64,000 nucleotides of DNA from Gammaproteobacteria bacterium (GTDB lineage: Bacteria > Pseudomonadota > Gammaproteobacteria > Steroidobacterales > Woeseiaceae), in the NCBI GenBank assembly GCA_029865385.1, contig JAOUGX010000002.1, forward strand, positions 1-64,000. The letters are read 5' to 3'. The notes under the pieces were generated by a model that was given only the letters and a program-made list of their open reading frames with translations, was not told where the DNA came from and made no database searches. Both the position numbers and the translations under genes were made by a program. Of this stretch, positions 33,899 through 41,678 are shown one piece after another (positions within the stretch are counted from its first letter, which is position 1; each line of letters starts with the position of its first letter).

Positions 33899-35053
33899 AT
33901 GGCCAGGAAATCGAAAGCCCCCGCCAGGAAAAAGGCCGGCGTGAAAACGAAAACGGCGAAAGCCAACAAAAAACCGGCATCAGGCCCGAAAAAAAAGGGC
34001 GCAAAAAAGAAAGTCGCCAAGGCGAAGTCGAAGCCGGTCAGGAAAAGACCTGCGAAAGCATCCGCAAAAGCAGCGACGCGCGTCCGCAAAGCGAAGGCCT
34101 CCGGCAAGAAGATCATCGTCGTAACCGGTGCGACGGGCGCACAAGGCGGCGGACTCGTACGGGCAATACTCGGCGACGCCAAAAGCAAATTCGGCGTTCG
34201 GGCGGTAACCCGAAATCCTAAGTCCGACAAGGCTGTTGCAATTGCGAAACTTGGCGCCGAAGTGGTCCAGGCGGACCTCGACGACGTCGACAGCCTGAAG
34301 AAGGCTTTCAACGGCGCGTACGGCGCCTATTGCGTAACCAATTTCTGGGAGCACTTTTCGCCGGACAAGGAGCTTGCTCAGGCCGCGAAGATGGCCGAGG
34401 CGGCGAAGGAATGCGGACTGAAGCACGTCATCTGGTCGACGCTGGAGGATTCGCGAAACTGGATTCCATTAAGCGACAACCGGATGCCCACACTGATGGG
34501 TAAGTACAAGGTGCCCCACTTCGACGCAAAGGGAGAAGCCAACGGGCAGTTTACCGATCGCAAGGTTCCGACCACGTTCCTGCTCACTTCCTACTACTGG
34601 GACAACCTGATCCATTTCGGAATGGGACCACAGGTCGGCGCAGACGGCGCGTTGACCATCACCATGGCCATGGGTGACAAGAAGCTGCCCGGTATCGCCA
34701 GCGACGACATAGGCCGTTGCGCCTACGGCATTTTTCGCAGTGGCGCCAAATACATCGGCCGCACCGTCGGGGTGGCCGGTGAATACCTGAGCGGCGCGGA
34801 GATGGCAGCCGCCCTTAGCAAGGCACTCGGCCGGGTTGTCCGGTATGACGCCGTCGACCCGGACACCTACCGAAGCTTCGGATTTGCCGGCGCCGACGAT
34901 CTCGGCAATATGTTTCAGTTCAACCGCGACTTCAGCGAAGAATTCTGTCGCGCGCGCGGCCTGCACGAAGCCCGCTCGCTGAACAAGGACCTGCAGAACT
35001 TTGACGACTGGTTATCGCGGCACAAGGACGAAATCCCCATGCCGCAAACCTGA
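33899..35053 (+). CDS. NmrA-like NAD(P)-binding protein with a histone-H1-like Lys tail
   Basis: 384 residues; ATG preceded by CCGAGGTG. Residues 1-71 contain 25 Lys and 6 Arg but no Asp or Glu, in Ala/Lys/Pro repeats like histone H1, AlgP or bacterial H1-like proteins. From 72 a Rossmann fold begins with VVTGATGAQGGG (about 75-85), followed by the NmrA-type FGVRAVTRNPKS, VVQADLDDVDSLKKAF and HVIWSTLED. NmrA proteins sense NAD(P)+ redox state rather than catalyse; here a nucleic-acid-binding tail is joined to such a sensor. The normal family length is about 300, so the tail is the whole excess. Confidence 0.9.
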   Translation: MARKSKAPARKKAGVKTKTAKANKKPASGPKKKGAKKKVAKAKSKPVRKRPAKASAKAATRVRKAKASGKKIIVVTGATGAQGGGLVRAILGDAKSKFGVRAVTRNPKSDKAVAIAKLGAEVVQADLDDVDSLKKAFNGAYGAYCVTNFWEHFSPDKELAQAAKMAEAAKECGLKHVIWSTLEDSRNWIPLSDNRMPTLMGKYKVPHFDAKGEANGQFTDRKVPTTFLLTSYYWDNLIHFGMGPQVGADGALTITMAMGDKKLPGIASDDIGRCAYGIFRSGAKYIGRTVGVAGEYLSGAEMAAALSKALGRVVRYDAVDPDTYRSFGFAGADDLGNMFQFNRDFSEEFCRARGLHEARSLNKDLQNFDDWLSRHKDEIPMPQT

Positions 35054-35227
35054 GCTTTCCGTGAGGTGCAGCCGACCTCACCAGGCAGGCAGGCAGCTCC
35101 CAGCCCAGCGCCCGTGATCGATTTGATTTATATTTTTAATTCAATAGGTTGTGGGCGTTATTGTATGTTATTTCGCAGAGATGATCTTGCAGCTCGGCAA
35201 GCGATCACAGGCGGCCAGCAAGGTACC

Positions 35228-35281
35228 GAAAAACGCAAACGATTGCGGTGTTTTTCAAGGGCTTGAATCCCTAAGCTTAGG
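35228..35281 (+). promoter_or_regulatory. Inverted repeats upstream of the AAA-FHA gene
   Basis: Two structures in the 35054-35386 gap: GAAAAAC (35228-35234) facing GTTTTTC (35250-35256), and a perfect 12-bp palindrome CCTAAGCTTAGG (35270-35281) that lies just upstream of a candidate promoter, where a dimeric regulator could bind. The remainder of the gap, AT-rich around 35115-35170, shows no gene. Confidence 0.4.
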
Positions 35282-35287
35282 CTCGAC

Positions 35288-35316
35288 TTTACTTGAGGAG
35301 GGGCTTGCACTAGACT
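35288..35316 (+). promoter_or_regulatory. Candidate promoter of the AAA-FHA gene
   Basis: TTTACT (35288-35293) and TAGACT (35311-35316), 17-base spacer; each matches four of six consensus bases. It would give a leader of about 65 bases. Confidence 0.35.
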
Positions 35317-35386
35317 GGCAAAGCTAAAAAAAAACTCAACAAGAGCCTTTAACTGCATGTTTGAAAAGGCCAAAGAGGTAAGCGAC

Positions 35387-36706
35387 ATGAGTCCTCCACA
35401 GCTAGCCCGAATCGCCCCGCCGGCGCAACCCGATATCGAGCCGGAACAGCCGTTTTTGACCGATTGCCACCGCAACGCATTGGAGCGCCTGCGACTGGCA
35501 TACAAGGCATTGTCTCCCCTGTCGATCGTGATTGGCGAAGGAAAGAGCGGTGCCAGTTTCGTAATCAGCCGATTTCTCAACGATATCGCTGCAGACGACA
35601 TCGCGGTCGCCCGGGTGACCGAGCCCTGTGCGGATCCCGTCATGGCCATGCGGCGAATAATTCGTGCCATTGGTTTCGAGCCGAAGGACATGAATCTCGC
35701 CGATCTCGAAAAGATCTTTACGATGTTCCTGTCGTATCAACGAACCCATCATTGCCGGACCATAATCTGTATCGAGGAAGCCCAGGACAACAGTTGCTGG
35801 ATGCTGGACAAGATTCGCCGGCTGGTTGAAATGGAGGCCGCCGGAAAATACGGCCTGATGGTGATCCTGACCGGCCAGCCCGGCCTGAATCAATTGCTCA
35901 GCGAGCCGCCATTGAATGCCATACGCGGCCAGACTCGTGATCGAATCTATCTTTCGCCGCTGACAGAAACGGAGAGCCGCGAATACGTCAAGCGGCGGGT
36001 GGAAGCCGGCGGACAACGACACGTTGGCCAGGTGTTCGATTTTGAGGCCGTTGGGCTGCTGCACGAAATCAGCGGTGGCGTACCGGATGTGCTGAGCGAC
36101 ATGTGTTCCAAATGCCTCGAGTTGCTCGACGACGATCAGACGCCACTTGTCACGCCGGAAGTCGTAGCGATGGCGGAAGATCAGTTAAGGCAGGATTCCC
36201 AGCCGGAAAAACCGAAAGGGGCTTTACCGTTGGCGAAGGTCCAGGCGGCGCGCCAAATGCCGGTCCGTGCCGCGCACGGACACATCACTGCCCGCATTGA
36301 TGATGAAGTCGTACAGAAGCGGTCACTGGACAAGGGGCACATTCTGATCGGTCGGGACGTCATGTGCGATATCTGCATCAATCATCCGACCGTCAGCCGC
36401 TATCACGCTCTGATCGTCAATGCGCCGCGCGCCGTACGAATCGTGGACCTTGGCAGCACCAATGGTACGTTCGTGAACGGAAGGCGCTTCCGCCAGTTTG
36501 CGATCAAGGACAATGACAGCATTTCTGTCGGTGTCTGCAAATTGCAGTTCCATGCCGGCGGCTCCGCGGAATCGACAGACATCGATACCGGGCGCACCGA
36601 TCATTTCGAGCCACATGGTGACGGCCAGCTCGAGGATCTGGGGACCGAGCTGCTGCGTGAGCTGAGTTCGCTGGCTGCAAAGCCGGCGTCGACGACCCGA
36701 CACTGA
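35387..36706 (+). CDS. ExeA-like AAA+ protein with degenerate P-loop and C-terminal FHA domain
   Basis: 439 residues from the ATG at 35387, which has GAGG eight bases upstream (an ATG at 35357 lacks one). AAA+ domain about 20-280 of the ExeA/GspA type. The P-loop reads GEGKSGAS (50-57), so the Lys of GxxxxGK[ST] is Ala, and Walker B is IICIEEAQD with Glu for Asp; ATP hydrolysis is doubtful. The FHA domain (about 325-400) has all binding residues: IGRD, SRYHA, and LGSTNGTFVNG, so it should bind phosphothreonine. A paralogue with an intact P-loop is at 60501-62942. No kinase gene is adjacent. Confidence 0.88.
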   Translation: MSPPQLARIAPPAQPDIEPEQPFLTDCHRNALERLRLAYKALSPLSIVIGEGKSGASFVISRFLNDIAADDIAVARVTEPCADPVMAMRRIIRAIGFEPKDMNLADLEKIFTMFLSYQRTHHCRTIICIEEAQDNSCWMLDKIRRLVEMEAAGKYGLMVILTGQPGLNQLLSEPPLNAIRGQTRDRIYLSPLTETESREYVKRRVEAGGQRHVGQVFDFEAVGLLHEISGGVPDVLSDMCSKCLELLDDDQTPLVTPEVVAMAEDQLRQDSQPEKPKGALPLAKVQAARQMPVRAAHGHITARIDDEVVQKRSLDKGHILIGRDVMCDICINHPTVSRYHALIVNAPRAVRIVDLGSTNGTFVNGRRFRQFAIKDNDSISVGVCKLQFHAGGSAESTDIDTGRTDHFEPHGDGQLEDLGTELLRELSSLAAKPASTTRH

Positions 36707-36721
36707 CAGGCCGGGACGTTT

Positions 36722-36850
36722 TCAGCCGAACCACAGCAGGACAAAAGGTGCAGCAACCCACAGCAGACCCTTGACCAGAAAAAAAAAGAAGCTGGCGGCG
36801 CCCAGCCGCTGGAACCAGGCGTAGTGCCTGCATGCCATGATTGAGTTCAC
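36722..36850 (-). CDS. Small single-pass membrane protein (42 residues)
   Basis: From a GTG at 36850 with GGAGG eight bases upstream; the in-frame ATG at 36838 is too far from that site. The peptide begins VNSIMACRHYAWFQRLG and then forms one strongly hydrophobic helix (AASFFFFLVKGLLWVAAPFVLLWFG) to the end. No family known to me. The ideal ribosome-binding site and the membrane helix support a real gene. Same strand as mddA but downstream of it, overlapping nothing. Confidence 0.6.
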   Translation of the reverse strand: MNSIMACRHYAWFQRLGAASFFFFLVKGLLWVAAPFVLLWFG

Positions 36851-36911
36851 GATTACTACCTCCGTTTTGGTCAAGAAAAAGGGCTCCGACCGTTGCCGCA
36901 GCCCCTCGGAT

Positions 36912-37670
36912 TCAGACAGACTGCATTTCAGTCTTCGCATTCAGGCGTCTGGAAAACGACGGAATCAATGCCGGGACTTTTTGCCTGTATTGCGCGTACT
37001 CCGGGTGCATATCGACAAGATCTTTTTCCTCGAACCGAATGCCGGCGAGGATGTACAAGGTTGAAATCACTGCGAACACCAGGTGCGTACCGGACATCGT
37101 GGGCGTAAACCACATGATCCCGAGCCACCCCACGTATATCGGGTGGCGGACGAGCCTGTATAGAGCAGGCGTCGCGAACTCCAAGGCCGGCATGTCCGTG
37201 CCACGCAATGCATGGAAAACCTGGCGCAATCCGAACAGGTCGAAGTGATTGATCAGGAAAGTCGCATAGAGCAACAACGCCCAGCTGGAAAAATACAATC
37301 CATACAGTGTCCCCTGCCCCCAAGCGCTCGTAACTTTCCATACGACTCCACCAAGAGGTGCCCACAGCCAGAACAATAACGCGAGGCAAATGCTCGACAG
37401 GAGCACGTACGTGCTCCTTTCGGCTTCGCTCGGAATAAATCGCGTCACCCACCGTTTGAAGGCCGGGCGCGCCATGCCGCTGTGCTGAATTGCAAACAAT
37501 GCCAGCAGGCCAAAATCGATGAGCAGGGAAGGCATCAGCGGCAGGCCGGGCGCGGAATCGATGGACTTCGGAACGGCGATGTTGCCGATGAAACCTATCG
37601 CGTATAGAAAGGTTGCAAAGAAAAAGGCATAACTCAGTACACCGTATACGAATATGAGACTGCGTTTCAC
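36912..37670 (-). CDS. mddA: Methanethiol S-methyltransferase, MddA
   Basis: 252 residues, five or more membrane helices, NnrU/isoprenylcysteine-methyltransferase superfamily. The N-terminal FVYGVLSYAFFFATFLYAIG and the following NIAVPKSIDS, plus the AdoMet-binding region LYRLVRHPIYVGWLG and the terminal RFEEKDLVDMHPEYAQYR, are characteristic of MddA. MddA methylates methanethiol with S-adenosylmethionine to dimethyl sulfide in the inner membrane, independent of DMSP. The ATG at 37670 follows GGAGAATACCC. It is divergent from a winged-helix/TPR regulator gene, with phased repeats between them, so regulation by that protein is plausible. Confidence 0.85.
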   Translation of the reverse strand: MKRSLIFVYGVLSYAFFFATFLYAIGFIGNIAVPKSIDSAPGLPLMPSLLIDFGLLALFAIQHSGMARPAFKRWVTRFIPSEAERSTYVLLSSICLALLFWLWAPLGGVVWKVTSAWGQGTLYGLYFSSWALLLYATFLINHFDLFGLRQVFHALRGTDMPALEFATPALYRLVRHPIYVGWLGIMWFTPTMSGTHLVFAVISTLYILAGIRFEEKDLVDMHPEYAQYRQKVPALIPSFSRRLNAKTEMQSV

Positions 37671-37748
37671 GGGTATTCTCCTGTAAGTAATTGATTAAAA
37701 AAGCCTAATGGCTTGGCGCACATTCTCGGGATACACTCAGGCGCAGTC

Positions 37749-37797
37749 CTGACCGGCGCAGGACGAAGTACTGACTGTTCGCTGACCAATTACTGAC
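37749..37797 (+). promoter_or_regulatory. Five phased 11-bp repeats (CTGAC core) before the winged-helix/TPR gene
   Basis: CTGAC starts at 37749, 37771, 37782 and 37793, and the slot at 37760 holds AGGAC, so five units follow each other at exactly 11 bases. Head-to-tail sites with this spacing are typical of OmpR/PhoB-type winged-helix proteins, and the gene 48 bases downstream encodes such a domain. It lies between mddA (minus) and that gene (plus), so it could control both. Confidence 0.6.
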
Positions 37798-37844
37798 TCA
37801 GGGCAAAGTAACTGCCCGCACAGGTACCTGGAGGCCCTACGGGC

Positions 37845-40220
37845 ATGATTTATCGATTCGGACCCTATGAGCTCGACGACGCCGGCCGGGAATTGCGGCA
37901 CGAAGGCGAGTTGGTGGATGCCGAGCCCAAGGCTTTCGAATTGCTCCTGTACCTGCTGCAACATCGCGACCGGGCAGTCAGCAAGGACGAGCTGCAGACG
38001 GCACTGTGGCCCCGCTCCATCGTTACCGAGGCCTCACTCACGCGCTGTGTGATGAAAGCGCGCCGCGCCGTCGGCGACGATGCCAGTCAGCAATCGGTGA
38101 TTCGCACGCTGCACAGCCACGGCTACCGCTTCGTTGCCGAGCTCGAACCCGAAGCGCCGGCAGAGCAAGAGAAAGCTCCCACGGGTATCGGCGAAACCGC
38201 GACGATGCGAGCATTGCGCGAGCGGTGGAAACCGCGCATGACCCACTACGTCTTCGCCGTCGCTGTCGTGCTGCTGATTGCCATCGCCATTGTGTTGCTC
38301 AAGTACCGCGATCCGGCACCGCCGGTAACCTCCGGCGTGGTGGCGGTCATGCCGATCGACAACCGCGTCGACGACGAAAACCTGTCGTGGGTGCGGGTCG
38401 GACTGATGGGTCTTCTGTCACGCATGCTCGAGGATGCCGGCATCGATGTAGCTCAGGAGCGGGCGGTACTTCGCGTCGTCGGCGATACCGAATTCCTGCA
38501 TCCTCCGAAAAAAGAGCTGCTGCAACGTATTCGCCGGGACGCCGGGGCCGGGGTGGTGCTGAGTACCTCGCTGGACTTGCAGGGCGGCTTGTACAGGCTC
38601 GGAGCTATCGTTACTTATGGCGATGGCCACCGCACGCGTCGCGTCATTGTTGGCGATTCGCCCGCTGTCCTGGCCGCCGACATGGCTCGCGTAATCGCTG
38701 GCGTAGTATCCAGCGCCGGAACGGAAACCGTCGGGCGCTTCGCAAAGGTATCGACAGATTCCTTTGTCAACGAAATATACGCGCGCGCGCTCGACCTGGA
38801 ATTGCAGGGCGAATACGAAGAAGCGCGCACGCTGTTCCGGGTTGCGGCAGAACAGGAACCGGAGCTGTTCTGGCTTCGTTACGAGATCGCATTGTGCACA
38901 CGCGACCTTCGAGAGTGGGAAACTGCGGAAACGCAGTTTGCTGCTTTGTATGAAGAGGCCCTAGCTGGCGACGACGAGCGCGCATTGATCGCTACGCTGA
39001 ATTCATCCGGCGTGATGTACTTCGTTCGCAACGACTACGATGCTGCCGAAAAGCGATTTATCGAGGCGCTCGAGCATGCGTCGGGAGAACGTCGCGCGAT
39101 TGAACGCGCCACCGTAAATATCAATCTCGCACTGATTGCGGGGCGTCGCGGCGAAACGACGATGGCGAAGGAATATTACGATCAGGCGAGGGAAGCGTAC
39201 GAGCTTGTCGGCACCGAACCATCGCCCAACTTCGATAACAACTACGCGGGCCTGTTACTGGAACTCGGTTTCCTGGCAGAAGCCCAGGACTTTGCGGAAA
39301 GAGCCGTTGAGGGATTCCAGTTACGCGGTCAAAGGCGCTTCGAAGCCCCTGCGTTGAATCGACTGGCGAAAATCCTGCGACGCCGCGGCGACATCGACGG
39401 CGCCATTGCACGACACGAACAAGCGATGCAGATCTACCAGGACCTGGGCGATGCTATCGGCGAAGTTTCAGTCATGTCGGATATGACTGTCATTTACCGC
39501 GAGAAAGGCGACCTCACACGCGCACGATTGAATGCCGGCCAGGCAGAAGCTCACGCCGCAGACCTCGATGATCAACTCTTGCTGGCCGATACAAAAATGC
39601 AATCGGCGTATGTTGCCACCGCTCTTGGAGCGCAAGACGAGGCGATCGCAAGCTTCGAGGCGGCCAGACTGATCTTCGAGAATATCGGCGATGCGGCCGG
39701 GCTTCGGGACGCTGACCAGGGCATCGCGCTGGCAGCACTCGAACTGGGCGACAATGCGCGCGCTCTGACTATCGCGCAACTGGCCCTGGAAAGAGCCCGG
39801 GCGGCAGAAAATCCGGACGACGAGGCGCGGGCTCGGCTGCTCCTCGGCAAAGTCGCCCTGGCAAGTGGTCAGGTGCCGGCAAGCATCACGCACTTCCTGT
39901 CAGCGGTCGAGCATGCACGGGTAAACGCGAACGAATCGCTCCTGGTCGATTCGGGCACAAGCCTCGCCGACGCTTACCTCAAGACAGGTGAAACGGACGC
40001 CGCCGAAGCGGTACTTGACGAGATCCGTGCGGCGGCCGGCTCGCGGCATGAATTCATGCGCCTGGATGCCAGGCTCGCATCGCAGCGGGGCGAGCTCGAC
40101 CGCGCTGTCACCATAATGACCGGTCTGCGGACACTGGCCGGCGAGGCCTGGACCACGGACGACGAGGCATTTCTGGCCGAACTTCGACCGGCGGATCAGG
40201 CAGAAACAGAAAAAAAGTAG
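37845..40220 (+). CDS. CadC-like transmembrane regulator: winged helix + TPR array
   Basis: 791 residues. An OmpR-type winged-helix DNA-binding domain at 1-100 (IYRFGPYELDDAGREL, then RAVSKDELQTALWP, and the wing HSHGYRFVAEL), one membrane helix about 130-152, then a periplasmic part with a TolB-like piece (about 160-290) and a long TPR array (about 300-790; FVNEIYARALDLELQGEYEEA, NINLALIAGRRGE). CadC-like proteins bind DNA directly while anchored in the membrane, sensing a periplasmic signal. No receiver domain. Five 11-bp direct repeats stand just upstream, suggesting autoregulation. The broken gene at 24122-25706 is from the same broad family. Confidence 0.9.
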   Translation: MIYRFGPYELDDAGRELRHEGELVDAEPKAFELLLYLLQHRDRAVSKDELQTALWPRSIVTEASLTRCVMKARRAVGDDASQQSVIRTLHSHGYRFVAELEPEAPAEQEKAPTGIGETATMRALRERWKPRMTHYVFAVAVVLLIAIAIVLLKYRDPAPPVTSGVVAVMPIDNRVDDENLSWVRVGLMGLLSRMLEDAGIDVAQERAVLRVVGDTEFLHPPKKELLQRIRRDAGAGVVLSTSLDLQGGLYRLGAIVTYGDGHRTRRVIVGDSPAVLAADMARVIAGVVSSAGTETVGRFAKVSTDSFVNEIYARALDLELQGEYEEARTLFRVAAEQEPELFWLRYEIALCTRDLREWETAETQFAALYEEALAGDDERALIATLNSSGVMYFVRNDYDAAEKRFIEALEHASGERRAIERATVNINLALIAGRRGETTMAKEYYDQAREAYELVGTEPSPNFDNNYAGLLLELGFLAEAQDFAERAVEGFQLRGQRRFEAPALNRLAKILRRRGDIDGAIARHEQAMQIYQDLGDAIGEVSVMSDMTVIYREKGDLTRARLNAGQAEAHAADLDDQLLLADTKMQSAYVATALGAQDEAIASFEAARLIFENIGDAAGLRDADQGIALAALELGDNARALTIAQLALERARAAENPDDEARARLLLGKVALASGQVPASITHFLSAVEHARVNANESLLVDSGTSLADAYLKTGETDAAEAVLDEIRAAAGSRHEFMRLDARLASQRGELDRAVTIMTGLRTLAGEAWTTDDEAFLAELRPADQAETEKK

Positions 40221-40336
40221 CGGCGAGGCCCGGCGAGAAAGCCCGGATTCCGACTGGCGACCTGGCGCCGCACGAGCCGCGGCACCTGCCGGGAGCCTGT
40301 ATTTACTAGCCCGGACCGATATTCACGGAGAATTCA

Positions 40337-40364
40337 TTGACTTAGGGGAATCACTCGATATACT
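40337..40364 (+). promoter_or_regulatory. Promoter of the cold-shock gene
   Basis: TTGACT (40337-40342) and TATACT (40359-40364), 16-base spacer; the best sigma-70 match in the window. Transcription should begin near 40371. Confidence 0.7.
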
Positions 40365-40370
40365 TCGCCC

Positions 40371-40524
40371 AGCTTGAACGTTCGGCTAGTAGTGATGTAC
40401 AGAATATTGATGTCCCACCTTTGTAGTGCTTCATCCTGTTTTTCATAAGTAACCGTAACATTTCATGCCAAATGGTCTCCTCAAGAGGCCGTATCTACTT
40501 TTGATTTAAATAGGATTTACAAGA
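40371..40524 (+). promoter_or_regulatory. Long 5' leader of the cold-shock mRNA
   Basis: About 154 untranslated bases separate the expected start point from the ATG at 40525, close to the length of the E. coli cspA leader (about 160), which acts as an RNA thermosensor. The leader is AT-rich (GTAACCGTAACATTTCATGC and TTTTGATTTAAATAGGA), and the sequence GGTCTCCTCAAGAGGCC could form a hairpin. This fills the 40221-40524 gap; nothing else was seen there. Confidence 0.55.
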
Positions 40525-40731
40525 ATGGCTACAACTACCGGCACCGTTAAATGGTTCAACGATTCGAAGGGCTTCGGCTTCATCGAACAGGAATCCGGTC
40601 CTGACGTATTCGCTCACTACAGCAACATTGCTGGCGATGGACACCGCTCTCTGGCCGAAGGTCAGAAGGTTCAGTTCACCGTTACGCAGGGCCAGAAGGG
40701 TCCGCAGGCTGAGAACATCGTCGCGATCTGA
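40525..40731 (+). CDS. Cold-shock domain protein (CspA family)
   Basis: 68 residues, full family length. RNP-1 KGFGFIEQ and RNP-2 VFAHYSNI are both present, with the N-terminal [13 protein letters not shown] and final [10 protein letters not shown]. It binds single-stranded RNA/DNA as an antiterminator and RNA chaperone. AGGA precedes the ATG. Single-gene unit with its own promoter, long leader and terminator. Confidence 0.97.
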   Translation: MATTTGTVKWFNDSKGFGFIEQESGPDVFAHYSNIAGDGHRSLAEGQKVQFTVTQGQKGPQAENIVAI

Positions 40732-40769
40732 TAATCGCGGTCTACTGGCCCTGCGGGGCTAAGTAAGGA

Positions 40770-40802
40770 AAGGGCGAGATCTGACGATCTTGCCCTTTTT
40801 TT
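40770..40802 (+). terminator. Terminator of the cold-shock gene
   Basis: AAGGGCGAGATC (40770-40781) pairs with GATCTTGCCCTT (40786-40797), one wobble, four-base loop, followed by a run of T. Confidence 0.9.
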
Positions 40803-40864
40803 ATTCCGGATCGAAACCGTTTTTTTGCCAGCGAGGCTCCATCAGTGGAAATTCGGAGAATCGA

Positions 40865-41650
40865 ATGAGCGACGGCCGAACCAAACCAATGCCCGCTGTG
40901 TTTGTCGGTCACGGCAATCCGATGAACGCAATCGAAAATAACGAGTTTCATCACGGCTGGCAGCAACTATCTGGTCGAATTCCACGACCGGAAAGTGTCT
41001 TGTGCATCTCCGCGCACTGGGAAACACAGGGCCTTTTCGTTACGGGTTCCGATGAGCCGGAGACCATTCACGACTTTTACGGGTTTCCGAAGTCTCTGTA
41101 CGAAGTCCGCTACCCTGCACCCGGCAGTCCGTCGCTCGCGCATCGAACGGCCGCATTGCTGGCACCGGAAAAAGTCGATCTGGATTCAAGACGCGGTCTG
41201 GATCACGGTGCATGGGGCGTTCTTGTTGCCATGTATCCGCGGGCCGACATTCCGGTCGTGCAGCTGAGCCTCGATACCGCTCAGCCGGCGAACATCCACT
41301 ACGAAGTGGCAAAGCGCCTTGCACCACTCCGCGATGAAGGGGTTCTGATCCTCGGCAGCGGCAACATTGTGCACAACCTGAAGCTATTCGACTTCCACAA
41401 CGACGAACCGGTCGCCTGGGCCGTCGAATTCAATGAACAGGTCAAAGAGCTTGCCAGGACGCGACGACACGAGAAGCTGATTCATTACGAGGTACTCGGC
41501 GCGGACGCGAAGCTTGCGGTTCCCACACGCGAACATTTCCTGCCCCTGCTTAGCGTGCTCGCGCTGCAAAGGGAGCATGAATCCATTCAATTCCATACCG
41601 ATAAGGTCAACAGTTCGATTTCCATGACCTCGCTTGTTGTCGGCGGCTGA
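40865..41650 (+). CDS. ygiD: 4,5-DOPA extradiol dioxygenase family protein
   Basis: 261 residues from the ATG at 40865 with GGAGAATCG upstream (a longer frame begins inside the preceding terminator). Class III extradiol dioxygenase of the LigB/YgiD type: metal His in VFVGHGNPMNAI, SAHWETQG, then LDHGAWGVLVAMYP and GSGNIVHNL. These non-haem, Zn- or Fe-dependent enzymes open catechol rings; YgiD makes betalamic-type products from DOPA in vitro, but the natural substrate is not settled. Cytoplasmic, single gene. Confidence 0.92.
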   Translation: MSDGRTKPMPAVFVGHGNPMNAIENNEFHHGWQQLSGRIPRPESVLCISAHWETQGLFVTGSDEPETIHDFYGFPKSLYEVRYPAPGSPSLAHRTAALLAPEKVDLDSRRGLDHGAWGVLVAMYPRADIPVVQLSLDTAQPANIHYEVAKRLAPLRDEGVLILGSGNIVHNLKLFDFHNDEPVAWAVEFNEQVKELARTRRHEKLIHYEVLGADAKLAVPTREHFLPLLSVLALQREHESIQFHTDKVNSSISMTSLVVGG

Positions 41651-41678
41651 TCCTGCAGCGCAGGACAGCGATTCGGGG

